Shown: positions 1-8,021 of the stretch, piece by piece | Layout: the number at the start of each line of letters is the position of its first letter | How positions within the stretch are numbered: position 1 is the first letter of the stretch | Translations under genes and position numbers: made by a program | DNA from: Streptosporangiaceae bacterium | GTDB taxonomy: Bacteria; Actinomycetota; Actinomycetes; Streptosporangiales; Streptosporangiaceae | DNA: 41,820 nt | Assembly (NCBI GenBank): GCA_019239975.1 | Contig: JAFAZE010000169.1 | Span: 1 to 41,820 of the forward strand | Direction of reading: 5' to 3' | The notes under the pieces: generated by a model | Seen by the model: only the letters and a program-made list of their open reading frames with translations | Told to the model about the DNA's origin: nothing | Databases searched by the model: none

Positions 1-1421
1 AGCTCCAGCGCTAGCGGAATCCCGTCGAGCTGCCGGCACAGCCCCGCGACGGCTCGCGCGTTGCCCTCGTCGAGGCGGAACCCTGGCGCGGACTCGCCGA
101 CGCGCATGACGAACAGCTGGACGGCGCTGAAGCGCGCCAGGGCTTCCGGCTGCCGGGCGGCAGCGTCAGGCAGTTCCAGCGGAGGTACCGCCCAGACGAC
201 CTCGCCGGCCAGCATCAGGGGCTCCCGGCTGGTCGCCACTATGCGCAGCCCGGGAGCGGTCTGCAGCAACCGGGCGGCCAGCTTGGCGGCCTGGTCGACC
301 AGGTGTTCGCAGTTATCAAGTATCAGTAGCATCCGGCTGCCGCGCAGCGCGTCGGCCAGCAGATCGGACGGATCCGCGGAACTGTCGTCCCTGATGTCCA
401 GGACGGCCATCACCGCGTCAGCAGGCCCGCGGGCCCCGGCAAGTTCAGCTATCCAGACACCATCGGGGAAGGCGCTGGCCGCCTGAGTCGCCGTTTCCAG
501 GGCCAGCCGCGTCTTGCCCACGCCGCCGGGCCCGGTCAGGGTCACCAGCCGACGTTCGTTCAGCAGGGCTCGCAGCTCGGTCACCGCCGCCGTCCGGCCT
601 ACCAGGCCGGTGAGCATCGCCGGAATGTTGGTCCGCGGACGGGCCGCCAGCGTTAGCGGAGCCTGCACCCGTTGCAGCTCCGGGGCCTGCTCAAGAATGG
701 CCTGATAGAGGGCGGCCACGCCAGGCTCGGGATCCAGGCCAAGGTCCTCGGCCAACCGGCCGCGCAGCTCGAGGTAACTGGCCACGGCATCGGCCTGCCG
801 TCCGGCCCGGTAGAGGGCGGTCATGTGCGCGGCGCGCAGCCGCTCTCGCAGCGGATGACGGGCCACCAGGTAGCCGAGCTCACCGGCCAGCAGGCTGTGC
901 TCCCCCAGCGCCAGCCGGGCCTCGGCCTGCTCCTCCAGCGCGACCAGCCGTTCTTCCTCCAGCCGCGCGATCGCCGCCTGGGCAAACATGGTGTCGGCGA
1001 AGTCCGCCAGCGGCGGACCCCGCCACAAGGCCAGCGCATCGGCCAGCAGTCCGGCCCGGCCCCGGAGATCCCCGCTGGCGCGGGCCCGCTCGGTAAGCGC
1101 CGCGAACTGTCGCTCGTCCAGCGCGTCCCCCTCGACTTGAAGCAGGTAGCCCGGTGACCGGAACGCCACCAGCTCACCCCCGCCCGGCTCGGCGTTCTCC
1201 AGTGCCTGCCGCAGCCTGCTGACCTTCGAGTGCAGGGCGCCGGCCGGATGGACGGGGAGGTCGTCGCCCCACAGATCATCGATGAGACGGTCCGCCGGCA
1301 GTGGCTGTCCGAGGTGGATGAGGAGATCGGCCAGCAGCGCGCGGACCTTGGCCTCGGGAACCTCGGCCAGCCTGCCGTTCTCTGTCCACGCTGCCAGGGT
1401 GCCGAGCAGCCCGAAACGCAC
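1..1421 (-). CDS. SARP/AfsR-family transcriptional activator with NB-ARC domain (partial, C-terminus outside window)
   Basis: Pathway-specific or global activator of the Streptomyces antibiotic regulatory protein type. The reading frame runs open to the window edge, so about 473 N-terminal residues are visible. An OmpR-like winged helix occupies roughly residues 1-95 (starts MRFGLLGTLAAW from GTG at 1421). A BTAD helical domain follows (about 95-245, with the typical AEDLGLDPEPG near its end), then an NB-ARC/AAA module with Walker A GPGGVGKTR (about residue 298) and Walker B LLILDNCEH. The missing part probably carries the rest of NB-ARC and perhaps TPR repeats. The GTG start places the HTH correctly and leaves a 69-bp gap to a divergent MFS exporter. 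That layout suggests the regulator controls the exporter and itself. The domain call is secure; the target is inferred. Confidence 0.9.
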   Translation of the reverse strand, partial: MRFGLLGTLAAWTENGRLAEVPEAKVRALLADLLIHLGQPLPADRLIDDLWGDDLPVHPAGALHSKVSRLRQALENAEPGGGELVAFRSPGYLLQVEGDALDERQFAALTERARASGDLRGRAGLLADALALWRGPPLADFADTMFAQAAIARLEEERLVALEEQAEARLALGEHSLLAGELGYLVARHPLRERLRAAHMTALYRAGRQADAVASYLELRGRLAEDLGLDPEPGVAALYQAILEQAPELQRVQAPLTLAARPRTNIPAMLTGLVGRTAAVTELRALLNERRLVTLTGPGGVGKTRLALETATQAASAFPDGVWIAELAGARGPADAVMAVLDIRDDSSADPSDLLADALRGSRMLLILDNCEHLVDQAAKLAARLLQTAPGLRIVATSREPLMLAGEVVWAVPPLELPDAAARQPEALARFSAVQLFVMRVGESAPGFRLDEGNARAVAGLCRQLDGIPLALE

Positions 1422-1435
1422 CCGGCCAGGATAAC

Positions 1436-1466
1436 CCGGCAGCCCGCCGACAGCCGACCGACAGCC
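1436..1466. promoter_or_regulatory. Candidate SARP operator: three 9-bp direct repeats at 11-bp spacing
   Basis: CCGGCAGCC (1436), CCGACAGCC (1447) and CCGACAGCC (1458) recur with exactly 11 bp between starts. They lie in the gap between the SARP gene and the divergent MFS gene. SARP proteins are known to bind short direct repeats placed one helical turn (11 bp) apart next to the promoter. The repeats are seen directly; binding is inferred. Confidence 0.6.
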
Positions 1467-1490
1467 ACTCACCGCAGGGTGGAGCTTGTG

Positions 1491-3056
1491 ATGGTCAACG
1501 GGCGGGCGGGGCGGCGGGAGTGGGCTGGCCTGGCGGTGCTGGCCCTTCCGTGCCTTCTGTACGCGATGGACCTGACCGTGCTGAACCTGGCGGTCCCGCA
1601 CCTGTCCGCCGACCTGCGGCCCAGCGGCACCCAGCTGTTGTGGATCGTGGACATCTACGGGTTCATGGCCGCCGGGTCGCTGGTCACCATGGGCACGCTC
1701 GGCGACCGCATGGGCCGCCGTCGGCTGCTCCTGGCCGGCGCGGCGGCCTTCGGCGCCACCTCGCTGCTGGCTGCCTGGTCCGCCAGCCCGGTCATGCTGA
1801 TCATCGCGCGCGCCCTGCTGGGGATCGCCGGCGCCACCGTGGCGCCGTCGACTCTGTCCCTGATCCGCGCCATGTTCCCTGACGACCGGCAGCGGACGAC
1901 CGCGATCTCGGTGTGGATCACCAGCTTCTCCGCCGGCGGCGCGATCGGGCCGCTGATCGGGGGGATCTTGCTGCAGTGGTTCTGGTGGGGCTCGGTGTTC
2001 CTGCTGGCGGTGCCGGTGATGGCGGTACTGCTGATCCTTGGACCGCGGCTGCTGCCGGAATACCGTGATTCGCAGCCGGGCCGGCTGGACCTGGCCAGCG
2101 CCGCGCTGTCGGTGGCCGCGGTGCTGGCGTTCATCTACGGGCTCAAGCAGGTCGTTCGCGACGGCCTGGGCTGGCCGCCGGTGCTGTCCATCGTGGCCGG
2201 CGTGGTGGCCGGGGGGATATTCGTGCGGCGGCAGCACCGGCGCGCCGACCCGCTGCTGGACCTGGGGCTGTTCCGCTCCGCCGCGTTCACCGCGGCCCTG
2301 ACCACCAACCTGGTCAGCTTCTTCGCCGGGTTCGGTGTCCTGCTGTTCATCACCCAGTACCTGCAACTGGTGCTGGGCCTGTCCCCGCTCGCGGCGGGAC
2401 TATGGATGCTGCCCTCCTCGGCCGGGTTCATCGTCGGGTCCGTGCTCACGCCGATTCTGGCCCGCCGGGTCTCTCCGGCCTTCGTCATCGCGGCCGGCCT
2501 TGCGCTGGCCGCCGTCGGCCTCGGGTTGTTCACCCTACTCGGCAGCGCCGCCAGCCTGGGAATCCTGGTGACCGGGTCGGTCGTGTCCTCCCTCGCACTA
2601 GCCCCGGTCGACACCCTGGCCACCGACCTGGCCGTCACGGCCGCACCACCCCAACGGGCCGGCGCGGTATCGGCGCTGTCGGAGACCGCCGCCGAGTTCG
2701 GCGGCGCGCTGGGCATCGCGATCTTGGGCGTCATCGGCACCAGCATCTACGGCAGCCAGCTCAGTGGCGCCCTGCCCGCCGGCACGCCGCCCAAAGCCGC
2801 AGCCGCCGCCCGGGACACCCTTGGCGGCGCGGTGACAGCCGCCCGGCAGCTCCGTGGCCAGCCCGGGCAAGTCCTGGTCCAGGCCGCCCGCCAGGCCTTC
2901 ACCCACGGCCTGCATGTCGCCTTCACCGTCACCGCCGCCGCCGTGCTCGGCGCTGCCGTCCTCGCCGCAATCCAGCTCCGCCACCTGCGCCGGACCCCGA
3001 ACCCGAGTCCGGCTCAGCCATGGGACATAGGAGCAAGCGGACGCATCGGCACGTGA
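1491..3056 (+). CDS. MFS transporter, DHA2 (EmrB/QacA-like) 14-helix drug exporter
   Basis: Proton-driven multidrug or metabolite exporter in the cytoplasmic membrane, 521 aa. Seen: DLTVLNLAVPHLSADL in helix 1 (motif D of 14-TMS exporters), motif A GTLGDRMGRRR after helix 2, and the antiporter motif C as GPLIGGILLQW in helix 5. Hydrophobic segments continue to the C-terminus, with the large central helices typical of the DHA2 family. ATG at 1491 is chosen because GGTGGAG lies 6 bases upstream and the first helix follows directly. Longer in-frame starts would run into the divergent SARP gene. It probably exports the product or toxin linked to that regulator. Substrate cannot be told from sequence. 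Confidence 0.92.
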   Translation: MVNGRAGRREWAGLAVLALPCLLYAMDLTVLNLAVPHLSADLRPSGTQLLWIVDIYGFMAAGSLVTMGTLGDRMGRRRLLLAGAAAFGATSLLAAWSASPVMLIIARALLGIAGATVAPSTLSLIRAMFPDDRQRTTAISVWITSFSAGGAIGPLIGGILLQWFWWGSVFLLAVPVMAVLLILGPRLLPEYRDSQPGRLDLASAALSVAAVLAFIYGLKQVVRDGLGWPPVLSIVAGVVAGGIFVRRQHRRADPLLDLGLFRSAAFTAALTTNLVSFFAGFGVLLFITQYLQLVLGLSPLAAGLWMLPSSAGFIVGSVLTPILARRVSPAFVIAAGLALAAVGLGLFTLLGSAASLGILVTGSVVSSLALAPVDTLATDLAVTAAPPQRAGAVSALSETAAEFGGALGIAILGVIGTSIYGSQLSGALPAGTPPKAAAAARDTLGGAVTAARQLRGQPGQVLVQAARQAFTHGLHVAFTVTAAAVLGAAVLAAIQLRHLRRTPNPSPAQPWDIGASGRIGT

Positions 3057-3086
3057 TCCGACTAAGGAAGTAAAGGAGAGCCATTC

Positions 3087-3797
3087 GTGTCGCACCACTT
3101 CGACAGCGCCGCCGACCGCGCCGACGGGCGCATCAACCCGTGCGACCTGTATGCATTCCCGGGCGCGCCCGGGACCACCGCAGCCCGGCCGCCGGGCATG
3201 GCACTGCAGGCACGCCCCCGGGGGAGGGCCGCACCCGGCAACGCGTTCGCCGGCCGTGACGTGACCGCCATCGCGCTGCAACTGCCCGACGCCGACCTCG
3301 GCGGCACCCGGATCAGCCTGTGGGCGCGGATAAGCCTCAATGACCACATCCCGCCGCGGCAGGTCAACCGCATCGGACAGGCCATGTTCCGCCCGCTGTT
3401 CTTCAACCCCCCGGACAGTGAAGCGGGCCTAAATGCCTTGAACGCCGCCCCGCCAGCAGCCGACCGGGACACCTACAGCGAGCAGTCCGCCGCATCGCCA
3501 GCACTACTGCCCGCCTGGCCGGGATGCCCGACCCGGACGGCCACGCGGCGCGGGTGGCAGCGGCGTTCCTGCCGGACGTGCTGAGCTACCAGCCCGGCCA
3601 GCCCGCCGCCTTCCACCCCGACGACGGCAACGGCCGGGCGCTCGGCGACAACGCCTTCGATGTCGCGATCGCCGTTCTCGCCGGGTCAACGCTCGGGAAC
3701 GCCTTCACCCCACGCCAGGCCACCCCAGCCTTCCTACCAGTCCGCACCTCAGCCGGCTGATCTGCCGCCCCTCGCCGAGTACTTCGGTTCGCCGTAA
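3087..3797 (+). pseudogene. DUF4331 family protein, internally deleted and frameshifted
   Basis: Remnant of a DUF4331 protein. The GTG start at 3087 has a good AGGAGAG (3074-3080), and the N-terminus MSHHFDSAADRADGRINPCD is typical. After about 45 residues the frame jumps to the family's later part (NAFAGRDVTAIALQLPDADL, then WARISL and MFRPLFFNPP), so roughly 130 residues of the middle are missing. Near 3480 the homology moves to another frame (RIASTTARLAGMPD, then AAFLPDVLSYQPG and GRALGDNAFDVA). That frame stops at 3760; a further shift would give an end at 3797 (EYFGSP). The reading as a decayed gene is strong; the exact right end is uncertain. It lies 30 bp after the exporter and may once have been cotranscribed. 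Confidence 0.75.
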
Positions 3798-3914
3798 GCA
3801 CCGGCCCAGTAAGACCTGCATGAACCACCGGGCAGCGGCAACGTGCTACGCGGTCACAGGCATCGGTACCTTCCCGGTTCACGCCTAGGCCGTGATGGCA
3901 GAGAGGAGAGTTTC

Positions 3915-4670
3915 ATGTTGCTTCATTCCAAGACCGCGATCGTCTACGGCGCCGGCGGCGCGATCGGGTCCGCGGTCGCGCGCGCCTACGCCCGCGAGGG
4001 CGCCGACGTGCACCTCGCCGGCCGCACCCGGGCGACTCTTGAGGAAGTCGCCCAGCGCATCCGGCACGACGGCGGCGCCGCGCATGTCGCACACGTCGAC
4101 GTCCTCGACCGGGCGGCGGTCGCGCGGCATGTCGATGCCGCCGCCAGCGGCGGCATCGACATCTGCTTCAACGCCACCTCCAACGACGACGTCCAGGGCA
4201 CGCCGCTGCTCGAGATGCAGCCTGAGGAGTTCCTGCGGCCAGTCATCAAAGCCGTTACCGCGCACTTCAACATCGCCACCGCCGTAGGCAGGCATATGAC
4301 CCGCCGCGGCCACGGCGTCATCCTCGTCATGGCCGGCGGACGGGAAGCGATCCCGCGGCTCGGCGGCTCCCACGTCGCCTGGGCCGCGCTCGCCGGGCTC
4401 TGCCGCCAGCTCGCGGCCGAGTTCGGGCCACACGGCGTGCGGGTGAGCTGGCTGCTCTCGCCAGGCTCACCCGGATACGACGAACCTGGCCAGCGGCAGG
4501 ACCCGACGGGCCCTGCGGCTGAGGCCGCGCCCGGTACCGTCGGCCTGCTGGCACGCCACCTGCCCAGCTACGACGAGGTCGCCAACATCGCCGCCTTCGC
4601 CGCTTCCGACTGGGCCCGCACCATCACCGCCAGCGAGATCAACTTCACCGGCGGCGCGGTCGTGGACTGA
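3915..4670 (+). CDS. Short-chain dehydrogenase/reductase homologue lacking the catalytic triad
   Basis: 251 aa with an SDR Rossmann fold: the glycine-rich loop YGAGGAIG near residue 11, then an acidic/basic cofactor end at LAGRTR. The NNAG motif is replaced by FNATSND. At the active site, the segment that should hold Ser and Tyr-x-x-x-Lys reads MAGGREAIPRLGGSHVAWAA then LAGLC. None of Ser, Tyr or Lys is at its expected place. The rest of the fold is intact, including the C-terminal FTGGAVVD that corresponds to the usual DGG end. ATG at 3915 is preceded by GAGAGGAGAG. It may be a non-catalytic binding protein or an early stage of decay, as it sits between two pseudogenes. The fold assignment is sure; function unknown. 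Confidence 0.8.
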   Translation: MLLHSKTAIVYGAGGAIGSAVARAYAREGADVHLAGRTRATLEEVAQRIRHDGGAAHVAHVDVLDRAAVARHVDAAASGGIDICFNATSNDDVQGTPLLEMQPEEFLRPVIKAVTAHFNIATAVGRHMTRRGHGVILVMAGGREAIPRLGGSHVAWAALAGLCRQLAAEFGPHGVRVSWLLSPGSPGYDEPGQRQDPTGPAAEAAPGTVGLLARHLPSYDEVANIAAFAASDWARTITASEINFTGGAVVD

Positions 4671-4792
4671 ACCCCGGCCGATGGCACGCGGGGTCGCCGT
4701 TCCCTCGGCGCACTCGCCCTGAAATCCCGCGACGCATGATGCCTGATACGGCATGGCAGCGTGCACAGGACCCCTGGCATGTTTGCTCCCGT

Positions 4793-5276
4793 CTAGCCGA
4801 AGGTGAAGCAGTAGGCCTGACCTCTGGATCGGGGAAGGTGATCTCGAAGGTGCGCTCGGTGATGGGGCCGGGCTGGCGGATGAGCTGGTACACCCGCTGA
4901 TACGTGACCGTGCCGTTGCCGTCGCTGTCGACGCCGGTCCCGTGCGCCTCACCCGGTGGCTGACCATCGATACCGGCGCGGAACCGGAGGGAAGTTCCTG
5001 GCGCTGCCGGTCCCATGACGAGGTTGAGGTCGCGGGCGCGGAAGCGGCAGGCGATCTGCCCGTTCGCCGCGTTCAGCGTGGTGGCCTCTTCCTCCATGGC
5101 CGCCTCCCCCGACAGGGCCCACTGGTTGAGCCCCAGCCGCGCCGGGACGGTATAGGCGTGCGGCTCGCCCGGCACCGGGCCGCCGGGGGGGGGGCGAAGC
5201 CCTCGGTGCGCCCATAGCCGGTGTAGTTTTCTGCGGATCTCAAGCTGGCCCAGTCGGCTGCGACCTCCAGGCGCAC
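4793..5276 (-). pseudogene. Relic of the C-terminal domain of DipZ (thioredoxin-like cytochrome c biogenesis/redoxin protein)
   Basis: The minus strand holds the C-terminal domain seen after the thioredoxin module of DipZ-type proteins, split over three frames. SLRSAENYTGYGRTEGFA (from about 5250) is in one frame. A run of ten G (5184-5193) then shifts to YTVPARLGLNQWALSGE through VYQLIRQPGPITERTFEITF. Near 4825 a second shift leads to the family end AYCFTFG and a TAG at 4793-4795. The CcdA-like membrane domain and the CxxC thioredoxin domain are absent upstream, so this cannot make working DipZ. The G run could be a sequencing problem, but the second shift and the missing N-terminus argue for true decay. 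Confidence 0.7.
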
Positions 5277-5322
5277 CAGGACGGGCTGTGCCGGCGGTCC
5301 GCCGTCCCGGTCGTCGCGGCGG

Positions 5323-5589
5323 TCACCCGGCCGGCCTGGGGAGGAACGGAATGTCCTGGTAGCTGACGGGGTGATCTTCTCCCCGGTCGATGAAGTACTC
5401 GTTGATCGCCTGGGCGATCATGTTGTGCTGGTGGCTGTCCGGGCTGAGCAGGCCGCGGGCGTAGGCCGCTACCCGGGCCGGGCTGGCGGTTCCGCCGAGG
5501 GCCAGGTAGCGCAGCCACAACTCGGCAAGGGTGAGGCCGGAAAGATCCCAGCCGTCAGAAAGACTGAATCCCGCACCGGGGCCGCTCAT
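5323..5589 (-). CDS. Small conserved-type hypothetical protein (88 aa)
   Basis: An 88-aa acidic, soluble protein with no signal peptide or membrane segment. The composition looks genuinely coding: SLSDGWDLSGLTLAELWLRY, then LGGTASPARVAAYARGLL and NMIAQAINEYFIDRG. It resembles a class of short actinobacterial proteins of unknown role that I recognise only by general pattern (WDLSGLT, LWLRYLALGG, AQAINE). No strong Shine-Dalgarno precedes the ATG at 5589. It lies just upstream of the DipZ relic on the same strand and downstream of the GAF-ANTAR gene. No function is proposed. Confidence 0.65.
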   Translation of the reverse strand: MSGPGAGFSLSDGWDLSGLTLAELWLRYLALGGTASPARVAAYARGLLSPDSHQHNMIAQAINEYFIDRGEDHPVSYQDIPFLPRPAG

Positions 5590-5813
5590 GTCCGGCGGCC
5601 AGCCGGGACGGCGGTGAACCGGGGCGAGGGCGCTGAAGATGCTGGCGTCATGAGTGACGACGTCCTTGAGTAGCTGCCTGGCATGCGCCGCTGCCTGACC
5701 CGCCCGGCGCCTTCACCCTACCGCACCCGGCGGGGCGCCGTGCCCCCTGGCTGGCCCGGCGCCGCGGTCAAGCGCGGATGCTGGCGGCGCGGAGCGCCGC
5801 TGCCGGGTTCTGG

Positions 5814-6554
5814 TCAGCGGGGCGGCGTCAGAAGCTCCCCGGTGGCGACCAGGTGCTCGGCGATGTCCCGCAGTTTGCGGTTCACGGCCTGGGACGAGGC
5901 GACCAGCAGCCCGAACGCCTGGACCCCGGTGACCTTGTACCGTTCCATCAAGATGCCCTTGGCCTGCCCGATCATCTCACGGCTGTCCAGCGCGGTCAGC
6001 AGGCCCGCTTCTGTCCGGGCGGCGGTCATGGCGAGGGCGGCGTGAGAGGCCAGGAGGATGCCGGTGCTCTCGCTGTCCTGGCCGAACGCGGCCGCGGCCG
6101 TGGCGTAGAGGTTCAGCGCCCCGAAGCTGTCGTCCCCGGCGAACAGCTGGAATGACAGCACCGACAGCACGCCGAGGCCCGCGGCCTGATGGGCGAACCG
6201 GGGCCAGCGGGCTTCTGCCCGCAGATCATCGGAGCGCACTGTCTTGTGCTGTCGCGCGGCGTCCAGGCACGGTCCCTCGCCGGTCTCGTACTGCATCCGG
6301 TCAATCCGCTCGATCAGCTCGCCGGAGGCCACGGTGGTGGCGAACTCCTTGCCGGTGACCAGGGTGATCCCGGCGTACTGCGCGCCGGGTACCTCGGTGA
6401 CGGCCGCCATCACGATATGTTTCAGGAGCGCCTCAGTCGTGAGATCCGCCTGCAATTCGCGGGCCAGCTCGCTCAGCTGGCGCGCGGTCCCCGGCTCGGC
6501 GCTCTGGCCGGTGCTGCCGACCGCCTGCCGCACCGGGTCACGCCGACCCTCCAT
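5814..6554 (-). CDS. GAF and ANTAR domain-containing RNA-binding antitermination regulator
   Basis: 246 aa, cytoplasmic. A GAF sensor domain spans about residues 20-165 (LVTGKEFATTVASGELIERI, YETGEGPCLDA, LSVLSFQLF). It is followed by an ANTAR three-helix domain (about 170-235) with ALDSREMIGQAKGILMERY and AFGLLVASSQAVNRKLRDIA. ANTAR domains bind paired RNA hexaloop hairpins and block terminators. A GGAGAAGGA lies just upstream; ATG at 6554 or the adjacent GTG at 6557 are both possible starts. The gene diverges from a STAS-domain gene with a 164-bp gap. GAF-ANTAR and STAS proteins often sit near stress-response partner-switching genes, but no kinase is visible here. Ligand unknown. Confidence 0.88.
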   Translation of the reverse strand: MEGRRDPVRQAVGSTGQSAEPGTARQLSELARELQADLTTEALLKHIVMAAVTEVPGAQYAGITLVTGKEFATTVASGELIERIDRMQYETGEGPCLDAARQHKTVRSDDLRAEARWPRFAHQAAGLGVLSVLSFQLFAGDDSFGALNLYATAAAAFGQDSESTGILLASHAALAMTAARTEAGLLTALDSREMIGQAKGILMERYKVTGVQAFGLLVASSQAVNRKLRDIAEHLVATGELLTPPR

Positions 6555-6718
6555 CACCAATGGTCCTTCTCCGCAGCTAGCTCCGTAACTCCGCCAGCAT
6601 AGCCGGGCGGCGGCAGCGGCAAGCGGCACGCCCGGCATGGTGGCCGAACTGGACCGGTGCCATCACGGGGAGGTATTATCGCATCACGGTTGACGAGCCA
6701 GCCGACCCGGAGTTCCGG

Positions 6719-7141
6719 ATGTCCGCCCCGCCGCAACCGGCTCTGCAGACCTACCTGGTTCCCGGGATATCGTGCCTTCCGAGAGGTGGATGGTCGGTGA
6801 CCTATGTCAGCTATCCCGATACCCTTATCAAGGGCGTAGCCGTGGTGGAAACGCCCGCGGAGATCGACATCACCACCGCAGATCAGCTACGTGCCGCGCT
6901 GCTGTACGCGATCAGCAACCGGCACCCACTGGTCGTGGTGGACATGACCAGCACCCGTTTCTGTGACTCAGCAGGGCTCCATGCCCTGATTGCAGCGTAT
7001 AAGCGAGCCCACGCCGAAGACGGCGAGCTACGCCTGGTCATCCCCGCCGACGGGGCCCTCCCGCGTGTCCTCACCTTGACCGGCATTGACCACTTCCTCC
7101 CGTGTTTCGCCAGCCTGGAGGACGCCCTGGGGCCTGTTTGA
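6719..7141 (+). CDS. STAS-domain anti-sigma factor antagonist
   Basis: 140 aa; the STAS fold fills the last 110 residues. The phosphorylatable serine motif is intact: STRFCDSAGLHALIAAYKR. These proteins bind anti-sigma serine kinases when unphosphorylated and so release a sigma factor. ATG at 6719 has a GGAG 6 bases upstream. A GTG at 6797 with GAGAGGTGGA before it would give a 114-aa protein closer to the family's usual length, so the first 26 residues may not be translated. No partner kinase or sigma gene lies next to it, so its partner must be encoded elsewhere. Confidence 0.86.
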   Translation: MSAPPQPALQTYLVPGISCLPRGGWSVTYVSYPDTLIKGVAVVETPAEIDITTADQLRAALLYAISNRHPLVVVDMTSTRFCDSAGLHALIAAYKRAHAEDGELRLVIPADGALPRVLTLTGIDHFLPCFASLEDALGPV

Positions 7142-7194
7142 GAAGCCGGGGCGAAACCATTCGCTGATCGCGGCGACGTGGAGGGTGGCGCGGG

Positions 7195-7980
7195 TTACCA
7201 GGTGGGGACGAGGCCGCCGTCGATGGTGAAGTCGGCGCCGGTGATGTTGCCGGCCCGGCTGCTGGCCAGGAACAGTACCAGGTCGGCTACCTCGCTGGGC
7301 TGGGTGAACCGGCCGGTGACCATCTGGCCGGCGGCCTGCCTGGCCACGTCCTCGGGCGTGGCGCCGGTGGCCGCGCCGACGGTTTGCGCGACTCCGCCGG
7401 CGCCGAGCCACAGGTCGGTGGCGACGGGGCCGGGGCTGACGGTGTTGACGCGGATGCCGTGCGGGCCGGCTTCCTTGGACAGGGCCTTGCAGAAGGCGGC
7501 CAGGCCGGCCTTGGCGGTGCTGTAGTCCAGGACCGCCGGGTCGGGCAGCCGGGCATTGACCGAGCAGATGGTGATGATGGTCCCGGATTTCGCCGCGAGC
7601 ATGGCGGACAGCACGGCGCGGCAGGCGCGGACGGCGGTCATCAGGTCGAGGTTGATGGTGGCGAGCCAGTCGTCGTCGGTGATGCTCAGGAACCCGCCCG
7701 GCCGGGCCGGTGCGCCGCCGACGTTGTTGACCAGGATGTCCACGCGATCGCCTGCCTCGGCGACGAGGGCGGCCGGGCCGGACGGCGCGGCCAGGTCGAC
7801 CTCGGCGAACCGTACCCGCTCGTTCTTGGCCAGCTCGTCCAGCTCGGCGGAGGGCCGGTTCGCGCCGGCGATCACGTGCGCCCCGCCGGCGGCCAGCGCG
7901 CGCACCACCGCCAGCCCGATGCCCTTGCTGCCGCCCGTGACGACGGCGGTCTGCCCGTCGAATTCCAGATCCATGGCCAT
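7195..7980 (-). CDS. SDR family NAD(P)-dependent oxidoreductase
   Basis: 261 aa classical SDR with all expected motifs: TGGSKGIG cofactor loop near residue 16, NNVGG (NNAG position), catalytic Ser in ICSVNAR, YSTAK active site, and the PGPVATD segment. It ends FTIDGGLVPTW. Two ATGs (7980 and 7974) stand at the front; AGGAG 8 bases before the first favours 7980. The gene follows an alpha/beta hydrolase on the same strand with a 41-bp gap, so the two are probably cotranscribed. Unlike the homologue at 3.9 kb this one should be catalytic. Substrate unknown. Confidence 0.9.
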   Translation of the reverse strand: MAMDLEFDGQTAVVTGGSKGIGLAVVRALAAGGAHVIAGANRPSAELDELAKNERVRFAEVDLAAPSGPAALVAEAGDRVDILVNNVGGAPARPGGFLSITDDDWLATINLDLMTAVRACRAVLSAMLAAKSGTIITICSVNARLPDPAVLDYSTAKAGLAAFCKALSKEAGPHGIRVNTVSPGPVATDLWLGAGGVAQTVGAATGATPEDVARQAAGQMVTGRFTQPSEVADLVLFLASSRAGNITGADFTIDGGLVPTW

Positions 7981-8021
7981 CTCCCGTTCTCCTGGGGTTG
8001 CTGTCCGGCGGGTCCGGCAGT

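Noticed and set aside
1230..1490. N-terminal extension of the MFS transporter back to 1230
   Set aside because: It overlaps the SARP gene on the other strand, is not hydrophobic, and a good ribosome-binding site stands before ATG 1491.
4467..4967. Minus-strand frame overlapping the end of the SDR homologue
   Set aside because: Low-complexity shadow; no homology seen and it cuts through the DipZ relic.
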